Shown here: piece by piece, positions 9,058-18,618 of the stretch
Numbering within the stretch: position 1 is the stretch's first letter
Layout: every line of letters starts with the position of its first letter
From: Eubacterium sp.
GTDB lineage: Bacteria > Bacillota > Clostridia > Lachnospirales > Lachnospiraceae
Length of the DNA: 64,000 nucleotides
Direction: 5' to 3'
NCBI GenBank assembly: GCA_022791495.1
Contig: JAAVZE010000032.1
Span: forward strand, 1 to 64,000
Made by a program: the position numbers and the translations under genes
The notes under the pieces: generated by a model
Database searches by the model: none
Told to the model about the DNA's origin: nothing
What the model saw: the letters and a program-made list of their open reading frames with translations, nothing else

Positions 9058-10245
9058 ATGAAAAAGACACGGAGAAAACTTATGAGTGCATTGCTGGTAT
9101 TGGCAATACTTGCTGGGGTACTGGCAGTTCCAGCACAGAAGGTAGAGGGCAAAATTTCACCAGAATCCTTATCTGAGGTATCAACAAAAAAAGATTGGAA
9201 GGATGCATGTAAAGAAGTTAATAAACAATACAAAAAATTTATAAAAAACAAAAAGTTCCATACTAATTTTACCAATAAAATAGATTATGGTTATAAGGCA
9301 CGTAGGCTGTTTGATAAAAAGGTGGCGAAAAAATATAAGATATCCCCCCAATATTCATTTTGCTACGGAATAACAAGCAAGTATTATGAAATGGATTCTA
9401 AGAAGGAAATTAAGAAGATGCATAAGGAACTGCGTTATCTCTCGAAACTTTGTGCTAAGCTTAAGAACGAGCATAAGCAGTATGTCAATCAGCATGGAGA
9501 TTATTACCGACTGATGAAATACAGCTCCTCTGAAATAAAAGCGGAAACATTGGGTGCCTCCTTGAGGAAGCGGATTAGTTATAAAAGAACTGAAAAACTT
9601 TCGGCTGCGAGAAATAAGGAACTTGATAAAAAAGGGGACTTTGAAATGATTTATAAAAAAAAGATGAATTATGATGTGTTTCTTTTATCTTTTGGTTTTA
9701 ACCCACATGCTTCCTGGATTGACACAGAGCAGGATATCATAAAGGCAATCGGATATAAAGCAGGGTGGGGGAGTCTTTTTGATAAAACGATTGATGCGTA
9801 TTCTGTCATGCTGGTCAAAGATGGCAGCAATCACAATAAAAAATATTGGAAATCAGTCTGGACATATAATGTTGGAAAGTCATGTCAATATGAAAAAGGC
9901 GGATATGTCGGGGAGAAACGTTATAGAAGGTTGGGGGTCAGTAGTAAAATGTATTGGGGCGGTATACTTGGAGAATGTTATCCTGGGCAATTTTCTGTAG
10001 AAGATGGCAGTGAGGATTGGGCAGTAACCACTGTAAAAAGTGGTACTGTGATTGAAATTCCAAAATCTTATTATGTGCCAGAAGAATATAATGACCATAT
10101 TTTTACGGCAGGAAATGGTGTGGCATGTTCTGAAACCAGTGATAAGATTTGCCTTCAATTCAGTCTTGAAAATCTGTCAGAAAATTCTGCCGAGGTAGAA
10201 ATTGATTTGATGGATAAGGCGTTGCATGTAACCGTGATACCGTAG
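9058..10245 (+). CDS. Secreted protein of unknown function
   Basis: Signal peptide MKKTRRKLMSALLVLAILAGVLAVPAQKVEG; 5' leader nearly identical to that of the 8322 gene. Confidence 0.65.
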   Translation: MKKTRRKLMSALLVLAILAGVLAVPAQKVEGKISPESLSEVSTKKDWKDACKEVNKQYKKFIKNKKFHTNFTNKIDYGYKARRLFDKKVAKKYKISPQYSFCYGITSKYYEMDSKKEIKKMHKELRYLSKLCAKLKNEHKQYVNQHGDYYRLMKYSSSEIKAETLGASLRKRISYKRTEKLSAARNKELDKKGDFEMIYKKKMNYDVFLLSFGFNPHASWIDTEQDIIKAIGYKAGWGSLFDKTIDAYSVMLVKDGSNHNKKYWKSVWTYNVGKSCQYEKGGYVGEKRYRRLGVSSKMYWGGILGECYPGQFSVEDGSEDWAVTTVKSGTVIEIPKSYYVPEEYNDHIFTAGNGVACSETSDKICLQFSLENLSENSAEVEIDLMDKALHVTVIP

Positions 10246-10355
10246 ACAGGTAAGTAGTAATGAAACGTTTTTTCTACATGAGGAGGTATTTCTTTTATTT
10301 AGACTAAGTTAAATTAAGTGTTTAAAATTTTTTTATCAAAAAGGAGGTTTAATTT

Positions 10356-10775
10356 ATGAGGTTTTTTAGGAAGAAATGTTTGGCTGTGGCATTGTGCTGT
10401 GCTGTCTGCCTGACTTCTGCTAATCCACAGGTTGTGAATGCGAAGTCGAAGGTAAAACGGAGTAAAAAGTATGTAACTATGAAAGAAGGTAAGACTGTAA
10501 AAGTTACATTCAAAGGTGTAAAAGGTAAGGTAAAATGGTTTGTGGAAGGTGGCAGAGCTGTTAAAGTAGTAAGTGGTAAGAGTAAGACTGTAAAGATTAA
10601 GGCAGTCAGGGTAGGAAGATCAGTTGTAAGGGGTAAGTATAAAAAGAATAGTTACAGAATATTTATAAATGTTAAGAAAGGTAAACGTGTGGTTAATAAA
10701 AATCCAGCGAATACCCCGGTTCCATCTGTAACAGATACTCCTGTGGTAAGTGAACCTCAGACTACTGCACCTTAG
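10356..10775 (+). CDS. Secreted lysine-rich Ig-like (BIG2-type) protein ending in a Pro/Thr-rich stalk, interrupted by an amber codon
   Basis: Signal peptide; KKYVTMKEGKTVKVTFKGVKGKVKWFVEGGRAVKVVSGKSKTVKIKAVRVG; the Pro/Thr linker continues in frame past TAG to TGA at 10860-10862. Confidence 0.6.
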   Translation: MRFFRKKCLAVALCCAVCLTSANPQVVNAKSKVKRSKKYVTMKEGKTVKVTFKGVKGKVKWFVEGGRAVKVVSGKSKTVKIKAVRVGRSVVRGKYKKNSYRIFINVKKGKRVVNKNPANTPVPSVTDTPVVSEPQTTAP

Positions 10776-10958
10776 AGTCCTACGAGTAGAACTGCTGCTC
10801 CACCAATAGGTACTCCAACACCTACAAAGGTACCAGTAAAAACTACATCTACTCCATATTGACATTTATCTTACCAGTAAAATGCGGATGGCATCTGCAA
10901 TATATGTGGCACAGACAAAGATGATGATGAATAACAGAGTTTTATAAAAGATAGACAG

Positions 10959-10997
10959 GCATCCCGACAGGAGGAACTTCCCATCGGGATGCTTTTC
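10959..10997 (+). terminator. Rho-independent terminator
   Basis: GCATCCCGA...TCGGGATGC followed by TTTTCTTTC. Confidence 0.75.
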
Positions 10998-11664
10998 TTT
11001 CGTTCTCCTGCACTTTTACTTTGAAATAATGCTGTCTAAAATTGTTCTGATGAAATCTACCTCGAACTAATACCATCTAAAATCGAAAGAATGTATGCTG
11101 ATGTCGTTTGGATGAATTTGCGATTGAAGCATGTCTGTTAAATTTGAAAAGAGAAAAGATAAAATCGTTTGAATATTATCTATTATTGTTCTCAGGGGTA
11201 ATAGGTGCATTTTTTGAAATCTATAATCGTTTCAATGCCAGATTATCTGCCCAGAGGTGTATGGGTAAGAATTTTTTATTTGATTAAAATTATGGATTAT
11301 GCAGTCTGGGCATGACATAAAAGGATTATAAAAACACTGGTAAAAAAAAGATTATTTTTATCAAATTTTTTATCATTCAATATCTTTTTCCCTATTTCTG
11401 GGGTACATCCTACATTATATAAAAAATCAGCCTGACTATAAAAAGATTGCCATTCCCCCAATCTCCAGCTTTTCTTGAAAAATCCTCATTGTTAAGGGGG
11501 GGATGTTTTTCTTTCGCTTTTTTGGGTGTGTATTTCTGTATTTACAGCATAACCGACAAAGAACCACTTGAAATTTTAGCAGTATTAGCCACTGGAATTC
11601 AGGGGGTGTTCTAAGTTATAATCCCAACATTCCAAAAACCCATAGATTATTGGAGTATAACAGC

Positions 11665-11751
11665 GATGTCCAAAAAGCCCGTATTTATATGTTTATAAAA
11701 CTATCAGTTGTGGTTTTTGGACATCCAAAATATGCTGGGGGTTTTTTGGAC
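11665..11751. promoter_or_regulatory. Candidate resolvase res site or operator: 12-bp inverted repeat plus a third half-site
   Basis: GATGTCCAAAAA (11665-11676), TTTTTGGACATC (11714-11725), TTTTTTGGAC (11742-11751), directly upstream of the resolvase gene. Confidence 0.55.
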
Positions 11752-11781
11752 GCAAATTTATATTATGAAGGAGGAACCGCT

Positions 11782-12408
11782 ATGGAAGATGTGCATAAGG
11801 AATATGGATATGCCAGAGTTTCCAGCCAGAAACAACATGAAGACCGGCAGATTGATGCCCTGCTAAGCTATGGCATTGGAGAGCGGGATATCATAGTCGA
11901 TAAGTCATCAGGTAAGGACTTTGAACGGAAAGGATATGAACTCTTGAAATATAGCTTGCTAAGGACTGGCGATGTGTTGGTAATAAAAGAAATGGATCGC
12001 CTGGGCAGGTCAAAGCAGGGCGTGAAGGATGAATTAGAATATTTTAGGGGCAAGGGCATACGGGTTAAAATCCTAGATATTCCTACCACTTTAGTCGAGG
12101 CTGACGGGCAGGGCTGGATTATAGACATGGTCAGTAATATCATGATAGAAGTTCTGGCATCCATCGGAGAAGAGGAAAGGCACAAAATAAAAAGACGACA
12201 AAGAGAGGGGATTGATGCAGCAATTTCACGAGGCGTAAGATTTGGGCGACCAAGACTGGAGAAACCAGAAAAATATGAAGAAGTAATGTCTAAGGTGAGT
12301 TCTGGTGCTGTTAGTGCTACAGAGGCGATGCAGATGCTTGGGTTGAAGAGGGGTACTTATTATAATATGAGAAAGTTATATCAGATTGGAGTTAAGGGTT
12401 ATGAATGA
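11782..12408 (+). CDS. Serine resolvase/invertase family site-specific recombinase
   Basis: YGYARVSSQKQHEDRQIDAL (catalytic Ser), DRLGRSKQGV, IGEEERHKIKRRQREGI, C-terminal HTH. Confidence 0.9.
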   Translation: MEDVHKEYGYARVSSQKQHEDRQIDALLSYGIGERDIIVDKSSGKDFERKGYELLKYSLLRTGDVLVIKEMDRLGRSKQGVKDELEYFRGKGIRVKILDIPTTLVEADGQGWIIDMVSNIMIEVLASIGEEERHKIKRRQREGIDAAISRGVRFGRPRLEKPEKYEEVMSKVSSGAVSATEAMQMLGLKRGTYYNMRKLYQIGVKGYE

Positions 12409-12673
12409 GATGTTTGAGATAAATGAAATATTGATGCTTTTTGGAGAAACTTCCACGGAGTATACGCTCCGTGCAGATTATTCAGGTCGGGGTATGTTTG
12501 GTCGGGAGTGTATTGGCATAGTCTGTCAAGACGCCTTGTCAATGATGGTAGACTTGACAGAATATATCAGCACTTTTGACGTGATAAATATAAATCAAAA
12601 ACTTGGCAGAATATGCAGTGATTCAATGGGGATGGATACCATTGTGTATTTTCCAGATATAACAAAAAGTTAG
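12401..12673 (+). CDS. Hypothetical protein
   Basis: ATG overlaps the resolvase stop; 91-aa intact ORF. Confidence 0.45.
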   Translation: MNEMFEINEILMLFGETSTEYTLRADYSGRGMFGRECIGIVCQDALSMMVDLTEYISTFDVININQKLGRICSDSMGMDTIVYFPDITKS

Positions 12674-12683
12674 GAGGGTTTTT

Positions 12684-13841
12684 ATGATACAGTTAAAATT
12701 GATAACAGATGATATGGAAATCTATGACAGAAAGAATAAAATAGTTGAGTATTCAGAGAAGGCATTTCTTTGGAAATTAGGCGGAGTGCCGGGACAGGAA
12801 CATTCTATGCCGTTCAGAGATGAATCCAGTCTTAAGTTTATCCGTGAGATAGACCATGGGGAACTGGTAGAAGGGGACTGGTATTCTTATGTCAGCCCCC
12901 ATGGACGCACCTGCATGTCCGGCCTTTGTGGGGGTACGCAGTATGCCCTGACGTGCATTGATAATAGTAGGGCTGAGGTCTATACATTATATGAAGGCTA
13001 TGGGAGAGATATCTGGGGCAGGTTAGAGGAACTGGATGAAAAGATTCTAATTGCGTTCAATCCATGCAAAGATTCTTATGGTGTGCCGGCAATTCCTCAT
13101 AATATTGAGTATTGTGTGGTTGAGAATTGTATGTTTGAAGGTGCTGAACAGGAGTGCATAGCAGACAGAGGCAGCAGACTGCATGATCCCCAGATGGTTG
13201 ATGGCAGGCTGTGTATGTCCATTTTTTTAGGGAAAGAGTACCGTTGGAACTGGACAGAGCATCTGAAGGAGATATTTGAAGCATTTAAGAGCGAATTGCC
13301 GAGAGGGAGTTTTATATTTGATATTGCACCCACGGAAGTTACTGATTTGAAATGTCTGACTACAGAACGTGAAGTTGAAATTGTGGATGATGATTATAAG
13401 ACGATACAAACACCAAAAGGTCTTGGCAGAGAAAGGATATTTAACCATATGGCTGAATGTTTGACTGATTCGTATGATAAATACCCTAGGGAGCTGTATG
13501 TCAGAAGATTTTCAGATGGTCATTACGAAGTAGATGAACGATGCCCATGTAAGTATCCCACATTTCTTGAGTGTCTGCAGGATACCGTAGAATTTTGGAA
13601 TGACGAGTATGAAGAGGCATGGAATGTCGTTATCGATATGGGGTGCTTTTATGAGTTATCGCATTTTAAGTGTGATAAGATATGGTATCACAGGGACAAT
13701 GGAAAGGTGCTTGACCTATACTCAGGAGCGTTAGGCATGAAGAAATTTTTAGAATTTATTGGGGATGCAGTGGAAACTGGTAAATTGATTGGCATAGAAA
13801 GAGAATTATCTGTGACAGAGGTGAGAAAAGATGGCGATTGA
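12684..13841 (+). CDS. Hypothetical protein (385 aa)
   Basis: Intact ORF with RBS, co-oriented and closely spaced; no family recognised. Confidence 0.55.
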   Translation: MIQLKLITDDMEIYDRKNKIVEYSEKAFLWKLGGVPGQEHSMPFRDESSLKFIREIDHGELVEGDWYSYVSPHGRTCMSGLCGGTQYALTCIDNSRAEVYTLYEGYGRDIWGRLEELDEKILIAFNPCKDSYGVPAIPHNIEYCVVENCMFEGAEQECIADRGSRLHDPQMVDGRLCMSIFLGKEYRWNWTEHLKEIFEAFKSELPRGSFIFDIAPTEVTDLKCLTTEREVEIVDDDYKTIQTPKGLGRERIFNHMAECLTDSYDKYPRELYVRRFSDGHYEVDERCPCKYPTFLECLQDTVEFWNDEYEEAWNVVIDMGCFYELSHFKCDKIWYHRDNGKVLDLYSGALGMKKFLEFIGDAVETGKLIGIERELSVTEVRKDGD

Positions 13842-13935
13842 ATTATTTTATGAGGCTTTTTAATTTTATACTGAAATATTTTTCTTATTGTGTTATCATA
13901 ATAAGTAAGAAAAACCTTTGAGAGGCGGTGGTTTT

Positions 13936-14172
13936 ATGGCAGAGCGGTTGACATGGCAGGAGATTCAGGCGAAATATCCTGACCAGTGGGTTGGTCTGGT
14001 TGAAGTCAGGTATTTGAATGATGATGGTGTATCAATTGAATCGGCAGTTGTAAAATATACAGATTTATCAAAAGGGGAACTGACAAAACGAATGCTGGAT
14101 GGCGAGATTATTTCAAGATATACGACACCAGATAATGTTTTCCAAATGGGCATGGTGGAGGTACATGGATGA
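13936..14172 (+). CDS. Small hypothetical protein paired with the retropepsin-like gene
   Basis: MAERLTWQEIQAKYPDQWVGLVEVRYLNDDGVSIESAVVKYTD...; overlaps the next gene by 4 nt. Confidence 0.6.
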   Translation: MAERLTWQEIQAKYPDQWVGLVEVRYLNDDGVSIESAVVKYTDLSKGELTKRMLDGEIISRYTTPDNVFQMGMVEVHG

Positions 14173-14624
14173 CGCAATTTACACTAAGATTGGATGCCAG
14201 ACAGCAAAGACCTGTCGTGGCTTTAAAGAATGGATTATCTGCACTGTTAGACACGGGGGCATATTTTCCAGTATGGACTGATTCAGAAGAGGTGCTGGTA
14301 TCAGGAATGGGAGGTACACTGGTAAGAAAGCATGTCCCTTTTACAGGCTTCGGGGGTACAACCTATGGCAATCTCTATCAGGTAACACTGGAAGTTGGTG
14401 GGCTGATATTTCCCAATATGCACATAATCGCTAATGATGAGCTGGAATTGTCCTATAATCTTATTTTGAGTGCTACCATGTTTCAGCATTTGATTTATGA
14501 AATTGATGACAGGAATCATAAGTTAAATATTACCCTGCCACAGGGGGAAAGCAATGTCAGGAATTTGAAAATAGAGGACAGGAATGGGCATTTGCATGTA
14601 CTATGCAATTCTGCAGGAAGGTAA
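14169..14624 (+). CDS. Retropepsin-like aspartic protease
   Basis: SALLDTGAYFPVW (DTG active-site motif) and C-terminal NLILSATMFQHLIYEIDDRNHKL. Confidence 0.65.
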   Translation: MTQFTLRLDARQQRPVVALKNGLSALLDTGAYFPVWTDSEEVLVSGMGGTLVRKHVPFTGFGGTTYGNLYQVTLEVGGLIFPNMHIIANDELELSYNLILSATMFQHLIYEIDDRNHKLNITLPQGESNVRNLKIEDRNGHLHVLCNSAGR

Positions 14625-14718
14625 ATAAACGAACAGACAAGATGTATTTGTGAAGCAACGAAAATCAGAGAGCTGACTGTTATCTGGCAGTTGGCTCTTT
14701 TTGCGTGCAGAAAATCAG

Positions 14719-14766
14719 AAAAAGGTAGTATATTTGGGGTGGAATAAAGGGAAAAAGGTAGTATGA
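14719..14766. repeat. Two AAAAAGGTAGTAT motifs spaced 33 bp (same motif as 2127-2207)
   Basis: AGAAAAAGGTAGTATATT (G at 14724) and GGAAAAAGGTAGTATGAA (G at 14757). Confidence 0.65.
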
Positions 14767-15016
14767 AAAAGGGGATTTTTTTGTCAGATAAAGCATAGTT
14801 GACAAAGACAAGGGTGTATTTTTGGCAGTTTAGACACTGTAAAGAATGCAGAAAAAGAGCTAAGATACAGGACAGCGAACGATTCGTTTGTCTGTTATGC
14901 CAAGGACGGTTATAGGGTGTGAGTTTTGCTCTCGGCATATAAATATAAAATGGTTTGAGACAGCAAATGAGTCTCTTTATAAGCGGTATCAAATTTTATT
15001 TGGAGGAGGTGCCGCA

Positions 15017-15172
15017 ATGAAGAAGGCTACGGTTGCTGTCGCAAAGAAACAAGTGCTAGATGCTGATTTATTAGTTGCTCATTTGCTGGAAAAGCTGATG
15101 AGGAAAGGAATTATTAATCAGGCAACGTATCATAAAGCGAAAGGTAAGGTGAGCATAGATGGTAGGAAATAA
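15017..15172 (+). CDS. Small SHOCT-like protein upstream of the integrase
   Basis: LLVAHLLEKLMRKGIINQATYHKAKGK; GGAGGAGGT RBS; overlaps the integrase start. Confidence 0.55.
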   Translation: MKKATVAVAKKQVLDADLLVAHLLEKLMRKGIINQATYHKAKGKVSIDGRK

Positions 15173-17054
15173 TGGTTATTTGGATGTTCATGATGCAAGA
15201 AATATCCTGAATGATATGAACAAAATAACGGGAAAAAGAAAAGTGGCGATTGACATCAGGGTAAGTACAGAACACGAGAAGCAGATAGATGCACTTGGCA
15301 ATCAGAAACAATGGGCATTGGAGTTGGCAAGACAATACAAAGACAAGTGGCAGTTTGACGAGACAAAAGATTTGTATGTAGAAGAAGGCATATCAGGTAC
15401 ATCGTTGAAGAAATGCCCGGCATTTGCTGATATGATTCATAAGGCAAAAAACGGAGTATACAATTTAATTGTTGTCCGTGAAGTAAGCCGATTTATGCGT
15501 AATGCAAAAATTGTTTTAGAACTGGTGGATGAGTTAAAAGAGTATGGGGTTGAGGTATACTTTGTAAATGACGGGATTTGGACGTATAATACGGATGATT
15601 ATTTTAAACTCACGATTATGGCTCAGTATGCGGAACAGGAATCACGAAAGATTTCAGAGCGGGTATTTTCTGGTCAGGCAACGGCACGGTCAAACGGAAT
15701 ACATTTTGGGAATGGTAATATTCTGGGGTATGATTTGGTAAAAGGCGAAAAGTCTTGTGATACAACATATAAAATTAATGAGGAAGAAGCTGCTACTGTT
15801 AGAAAAATATTTGAATTGTCCCTTAAAGGTTATGGCATGAAAAGGATACGGCAATATCTGGAAGATAATGGATATAAGACAGCACAGGGAAAAACCAAGT
15901 GGTACGAAAGTACTATTGAGAGGATACTTCGTAAGAGGACATATTTGGGAGAGTATGAATATTTGCAAAGTGTGACGAGTGACCCGTTAAAACATAGCAG
16001 AATTAATAATATTGAGAAGAGTAAGCATATTATTAAAAAAGGCGATTTCCCTGCAATCATAGACCCTGATACATGGTATGCTGTGCAGGATGCCATTAAC
16101 AGCAGAATTGGTTTTTCAAAGGGAGATAAGCAAGGGAAAAAGATAATGATGGGGTATGCAGGAAACAAGGATATTTACTGTAGAAAACTACGGTGCGGAT
16201 GTGGCAGGAGATTTCGTAAAGATATTCAAACAACCAACAATACGGCAACATACCGTTGCTATCAGCTTGTTGATGATAGGAATCAGGAGGAACGTGCAAG
16301 ACGGAGCAAGATACTTCAGGACAACTGTTCCGTATTTGGTATCCGGGACTGGAAGATAGACTTGTTTACACTCAGGGTATTTGACTACTTGGAATGTAAT
16401 ATTCGTGAAGTGAGAGAGCGGTTGCTCTCTGTCGTAGACGATGCTTTTGTTGCGACAGTAAATCAGGGGTATTCACAGACGGATATAAAGAAAATTGTGT
16501 CAGATATTGAAAAGCTGAATAGGAGAAATGAAAATCTTATTGACATGCGTGAAGGTGGGGAGATTACAAGAGAAACATATTTGCAAAGGAAGAAAAAGAA
16601 TGATGATGCAATTCAACGGATGATGGAACAGAAAAGCCATTTGGAATCCGAAGTGGTTACGGAAAATGAAAAGAAACAGGTAATGGCAAAGGTAAAGGCA
16701 TATGTAGATGAAGCACTTCGTTTTCCTGATATCATGGGGGATAAAATCAGTGTACCAGAAGAAATGATTGATACATATGTAAATAGCATTAAAGCGTGTG
16801 CTGATAATGTATATGAGTACAATAGAAAGATAAATCCAAATGCTAAAGTTCAGATACCTGTCGTACCAGATTCAGAGTTCAATCCCAAGATTCACTCTGC
16901 AAAAGTAATGATTGACAATTCAAAGGCGGTATTAATAGGCGAGTTTGTTATTGATTATGAAGAAGCAAAAAATTATGCAAATAGAAGGAGACGTAAGGTT
17001 AAGAGGGTTCATTGGGATAAACCTGCGGTAATTCGTATATATGCAGATTTGTAA
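15159..17054 (+). CDS. Large serine recombinase (integrase)
   Basis: VAIDIRVSTEHEKQIDALGNQ; VVREVSRFMRNA; recombinase domain; Zn-ribbon CRKLRCGCGRRF; coiled coil; 631 aa. Confidence 0.92.
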   Translation: MVGNNGYLDVHDARNILNDMNKITGKRKVAIDIRVSTEHEKQIDALGNQKQWALELARQYKDKWQFDETKDLYVEEGISGTSLKKCPAFADMIHKAKNGVYNLIVVREVSRFMRNAKIVLELVDELKEYGVEVYFVNDGIWTYNTDDYFKLTIMAQYAEQESRKISERVFSGQATARSNGIHFGNGNILGYDLVKGEKSCDTTYKINEEEAATVRKIFELSLKGYGMKRIRQYLEDNGYKTAQGKTKWYESTIERILRKRTYLGEYEYLQSVTSDPLKHSRINNIEKSKHIIKKGDFPAIIDPDTWYAVQDAINSRIGFSKGDKQGKKIMMGYAGNKDIYCRKLRCGCGRRFRKDIQTTNNTATYRCYQLVDDRNQEERARRSKILQDNCSVFGIRDWKIDLFTLRVFDYLECNIREVRERLLSVVDDAFVATVNQGYSQTDIKKIVSDIEKLNRRNENLIDMREGGEITRETYLQRKKKNDDAIQRMMEQKSHLESEVVTENEKKQVMAKVKAYVDEALRFPDIMGDKISVPEEMIDTYVNSIKACADNVYEYNRKINPNAKVQIPVVPDSEFNPKIHSAKVMIDNSKAVLIGEFVIDYEEAKNYANRRRRKVKRVHWDKPAVIRIYADL

Positions 17055-17203
17055 TTTAATAAAATTATCGAATTGATAAGGCAGAGTTAAAATGACTCTG
17101 CTTTTTTTGTACATAGGGTTTTAATATAAATAAAGATACTTTCTATTTAGTGGAAATTGTGTATAATTGTATTAGGGGGGTATGAAGGAAAGAGGTGTAA
17201 GAA

Positions 17204-17845
17204 GTGGATATTGTTAAAAATGTTTTCAAAATAGAAGAACATTCAAATGGTAAAGAGGTCGATTTATACCAATATACACACATACGTGCATATCATGCTT
17301 GTCGCCCTTTGAATATACAGGATTACTTGATAAATGGGATACAAATTCTCAATGAGAAACAGGCATTGAGAGAGTCTTTACTAAGGATAAAATCAGATTA
17401 TGTTGATGAAGAGAAAATTATTAAGGAGTTTGGCAGGCAGTGGAGAGATTTTGATGATATGCATAAAAGAGTCTGGCTGGCAGTTAATAAAAAGATATTA
17501 TTGACTTTTTCTGGACACTATTTGATATATGGTAGCGAATTTATTAATACATTGGCAATGGAACTTGGATGCAGGTCATCTTTAAAGAAAGCAGGAATAC
17601 CAACAATTTTTCACTGTGATATTCCGCTTGAGAATATTAGTTCATCAACGGTTATGGATATTGAGACATTAGTTGCATCTGGATATATAGATGATATATC
17701 GATTGCAGTTGATGAAGTTTTTTCACAAGACATTGTAGATTATGAGCATCCCAAAGAGGTTCCAGACCCTTTTTATTATAATGCAAAGTATAGACCAAAT
17801 TACAAAGAACTAAAAGAAATGGGGTATATAAGTGAAAAATTGTGA
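17204..17845 (+). CDS. Hypothetical protein, 213 aa; weakly ADP-ribosyltransferase-like N-terminus
   Basis: HIRAYHACRPLNIQDYLINGIQILNEKQAL is reminiscent of H-x-x-R...GI ART-like folds; inference only. Confidence 0.5.
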   Translation: MDIVKNVFKIEEHSNGKEVDLYQYTHIRAYHACRPLNIQDYLINGIQILNEKQALRESLLRIKSDYVDEEKIIKEFGRQWRDFDDMHKRVWLAVNKKILLTFSGHYLIYGSEFINTLAMELGCRSSLKKAGIPTIFHCDIPLENISSSTVMDIETLVASGYIDDISIAVDEVFSQDIVDYEHPKEVPDPFYYNAKYRPNYKELKEMGYISEKL

Positions 17846-17910
17846 TTTACGTTTAGAATCTGCCAGAGACATATATAATCAGTTCGCCAATAGTAGGTTT
17901 TGTGCTTTTC

Positions 17911-18018
17911 AATATCTCCTTATAAATGATAAAACGAGAGGGGGCATGTAGAAGGTTTGATGGGATATTTAACTGATGCAAGGTATATTGAGTCAGAGCA
18001 TTAGAAAAGAGTTGCGTA
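17911..18018. repeat. Imperfect direct repeat, copy 1 (copy 2 at 18382-18488)
   Basis: taaatgataaaacgagagggggcatgtagaaggtttgatgggatatttaactgatgcaaggtatattgagtcagagcattagaaaag matches 18394-18480. Confidence 0.75.
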
Positions 18019-18087
18019 GTACAGTTTTTTTTGATATATTAAATTTGTAATATTTTTTATAACCGATTAGAAAAGGAGGGATGGATA

Positions 18088-18285
18088 ATGGGAGAGTTGG
18101 AAAAAAAGAGTAATATTTCTCCACTAATACCAACAACTGATCCTGATAAAGTGGAAACATATGCAGGAAAAGAAACAGCACGTGTTACAAAATCCTATAA
18201 AAATCCAGATGGTTCTGTTATTAAAGCAACAAGAAAGATCAATAAAGATGGCAGTATTTCTGATAAAATCGAACATAGACATTGA
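18088..18285 (+). CDS. Small hypothetical protein (65 aa)
   Basis: RBS aaaggagggatggata before ATG; ORF intact. Confidence 0.5.
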   Translation: MGELEKKSNISPLIPTTDPDKVETYAGKETARVTKSYKNPDGSVIKATRKINKDGSISDKIEHRH

Positions 18286-18381
18286 TTGTATATATAATAA
18301 GCTTTAGGTAAGTGATTATTACTAAAAACATAACAGTCAATTGCATGGCTTAAAAAGTATTTTTAAGAAAATTGCATTATT

Positions 18382-18488
18382 TGATATCTCAGTAAATGAT
18401 AATAATGAGAGGGGTATGTAGAAGTACTGATGAGGAATTTAACTGATACGAGGTATATTAAGTTAGAGCATTAGAAAAGTATTGCATG
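18382..18488. repeat. Imperfect direct repeat, copy 2
   Basis: taaatgataataatgagaggggtatgtagaagtactgatgaggaatttaactgatacgaggtatattaagttagagcattagaaaag. Confidence 0.75.
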
Positions 18489-18618
18489 GCGTTGCCTTCT
18501 TATGATGCACTGAGATTGTTGCAAAATATTGATGTATTTTTTTGTTTTGTATAGGTTATCAAATCTATCCATTTACGAACGAAAAATCGGCGGTATGAGT
18601 CAGCTTTTAACCACTATT

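Larger units (their letters stand above)
160..18618. mobile_element. Integrative element inserted at the 3' end of ppdK, bounded on the right by a second copy of the ppdK tail
   Basis: Positions 160-342 and 18619-18801 are near-identical direct repeats (offset 18459, no indel seen) containing the last ppdK codons (AQAAIAQK*). A large serine recombinase and resolvase lie between them. Confidence 0.8.
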
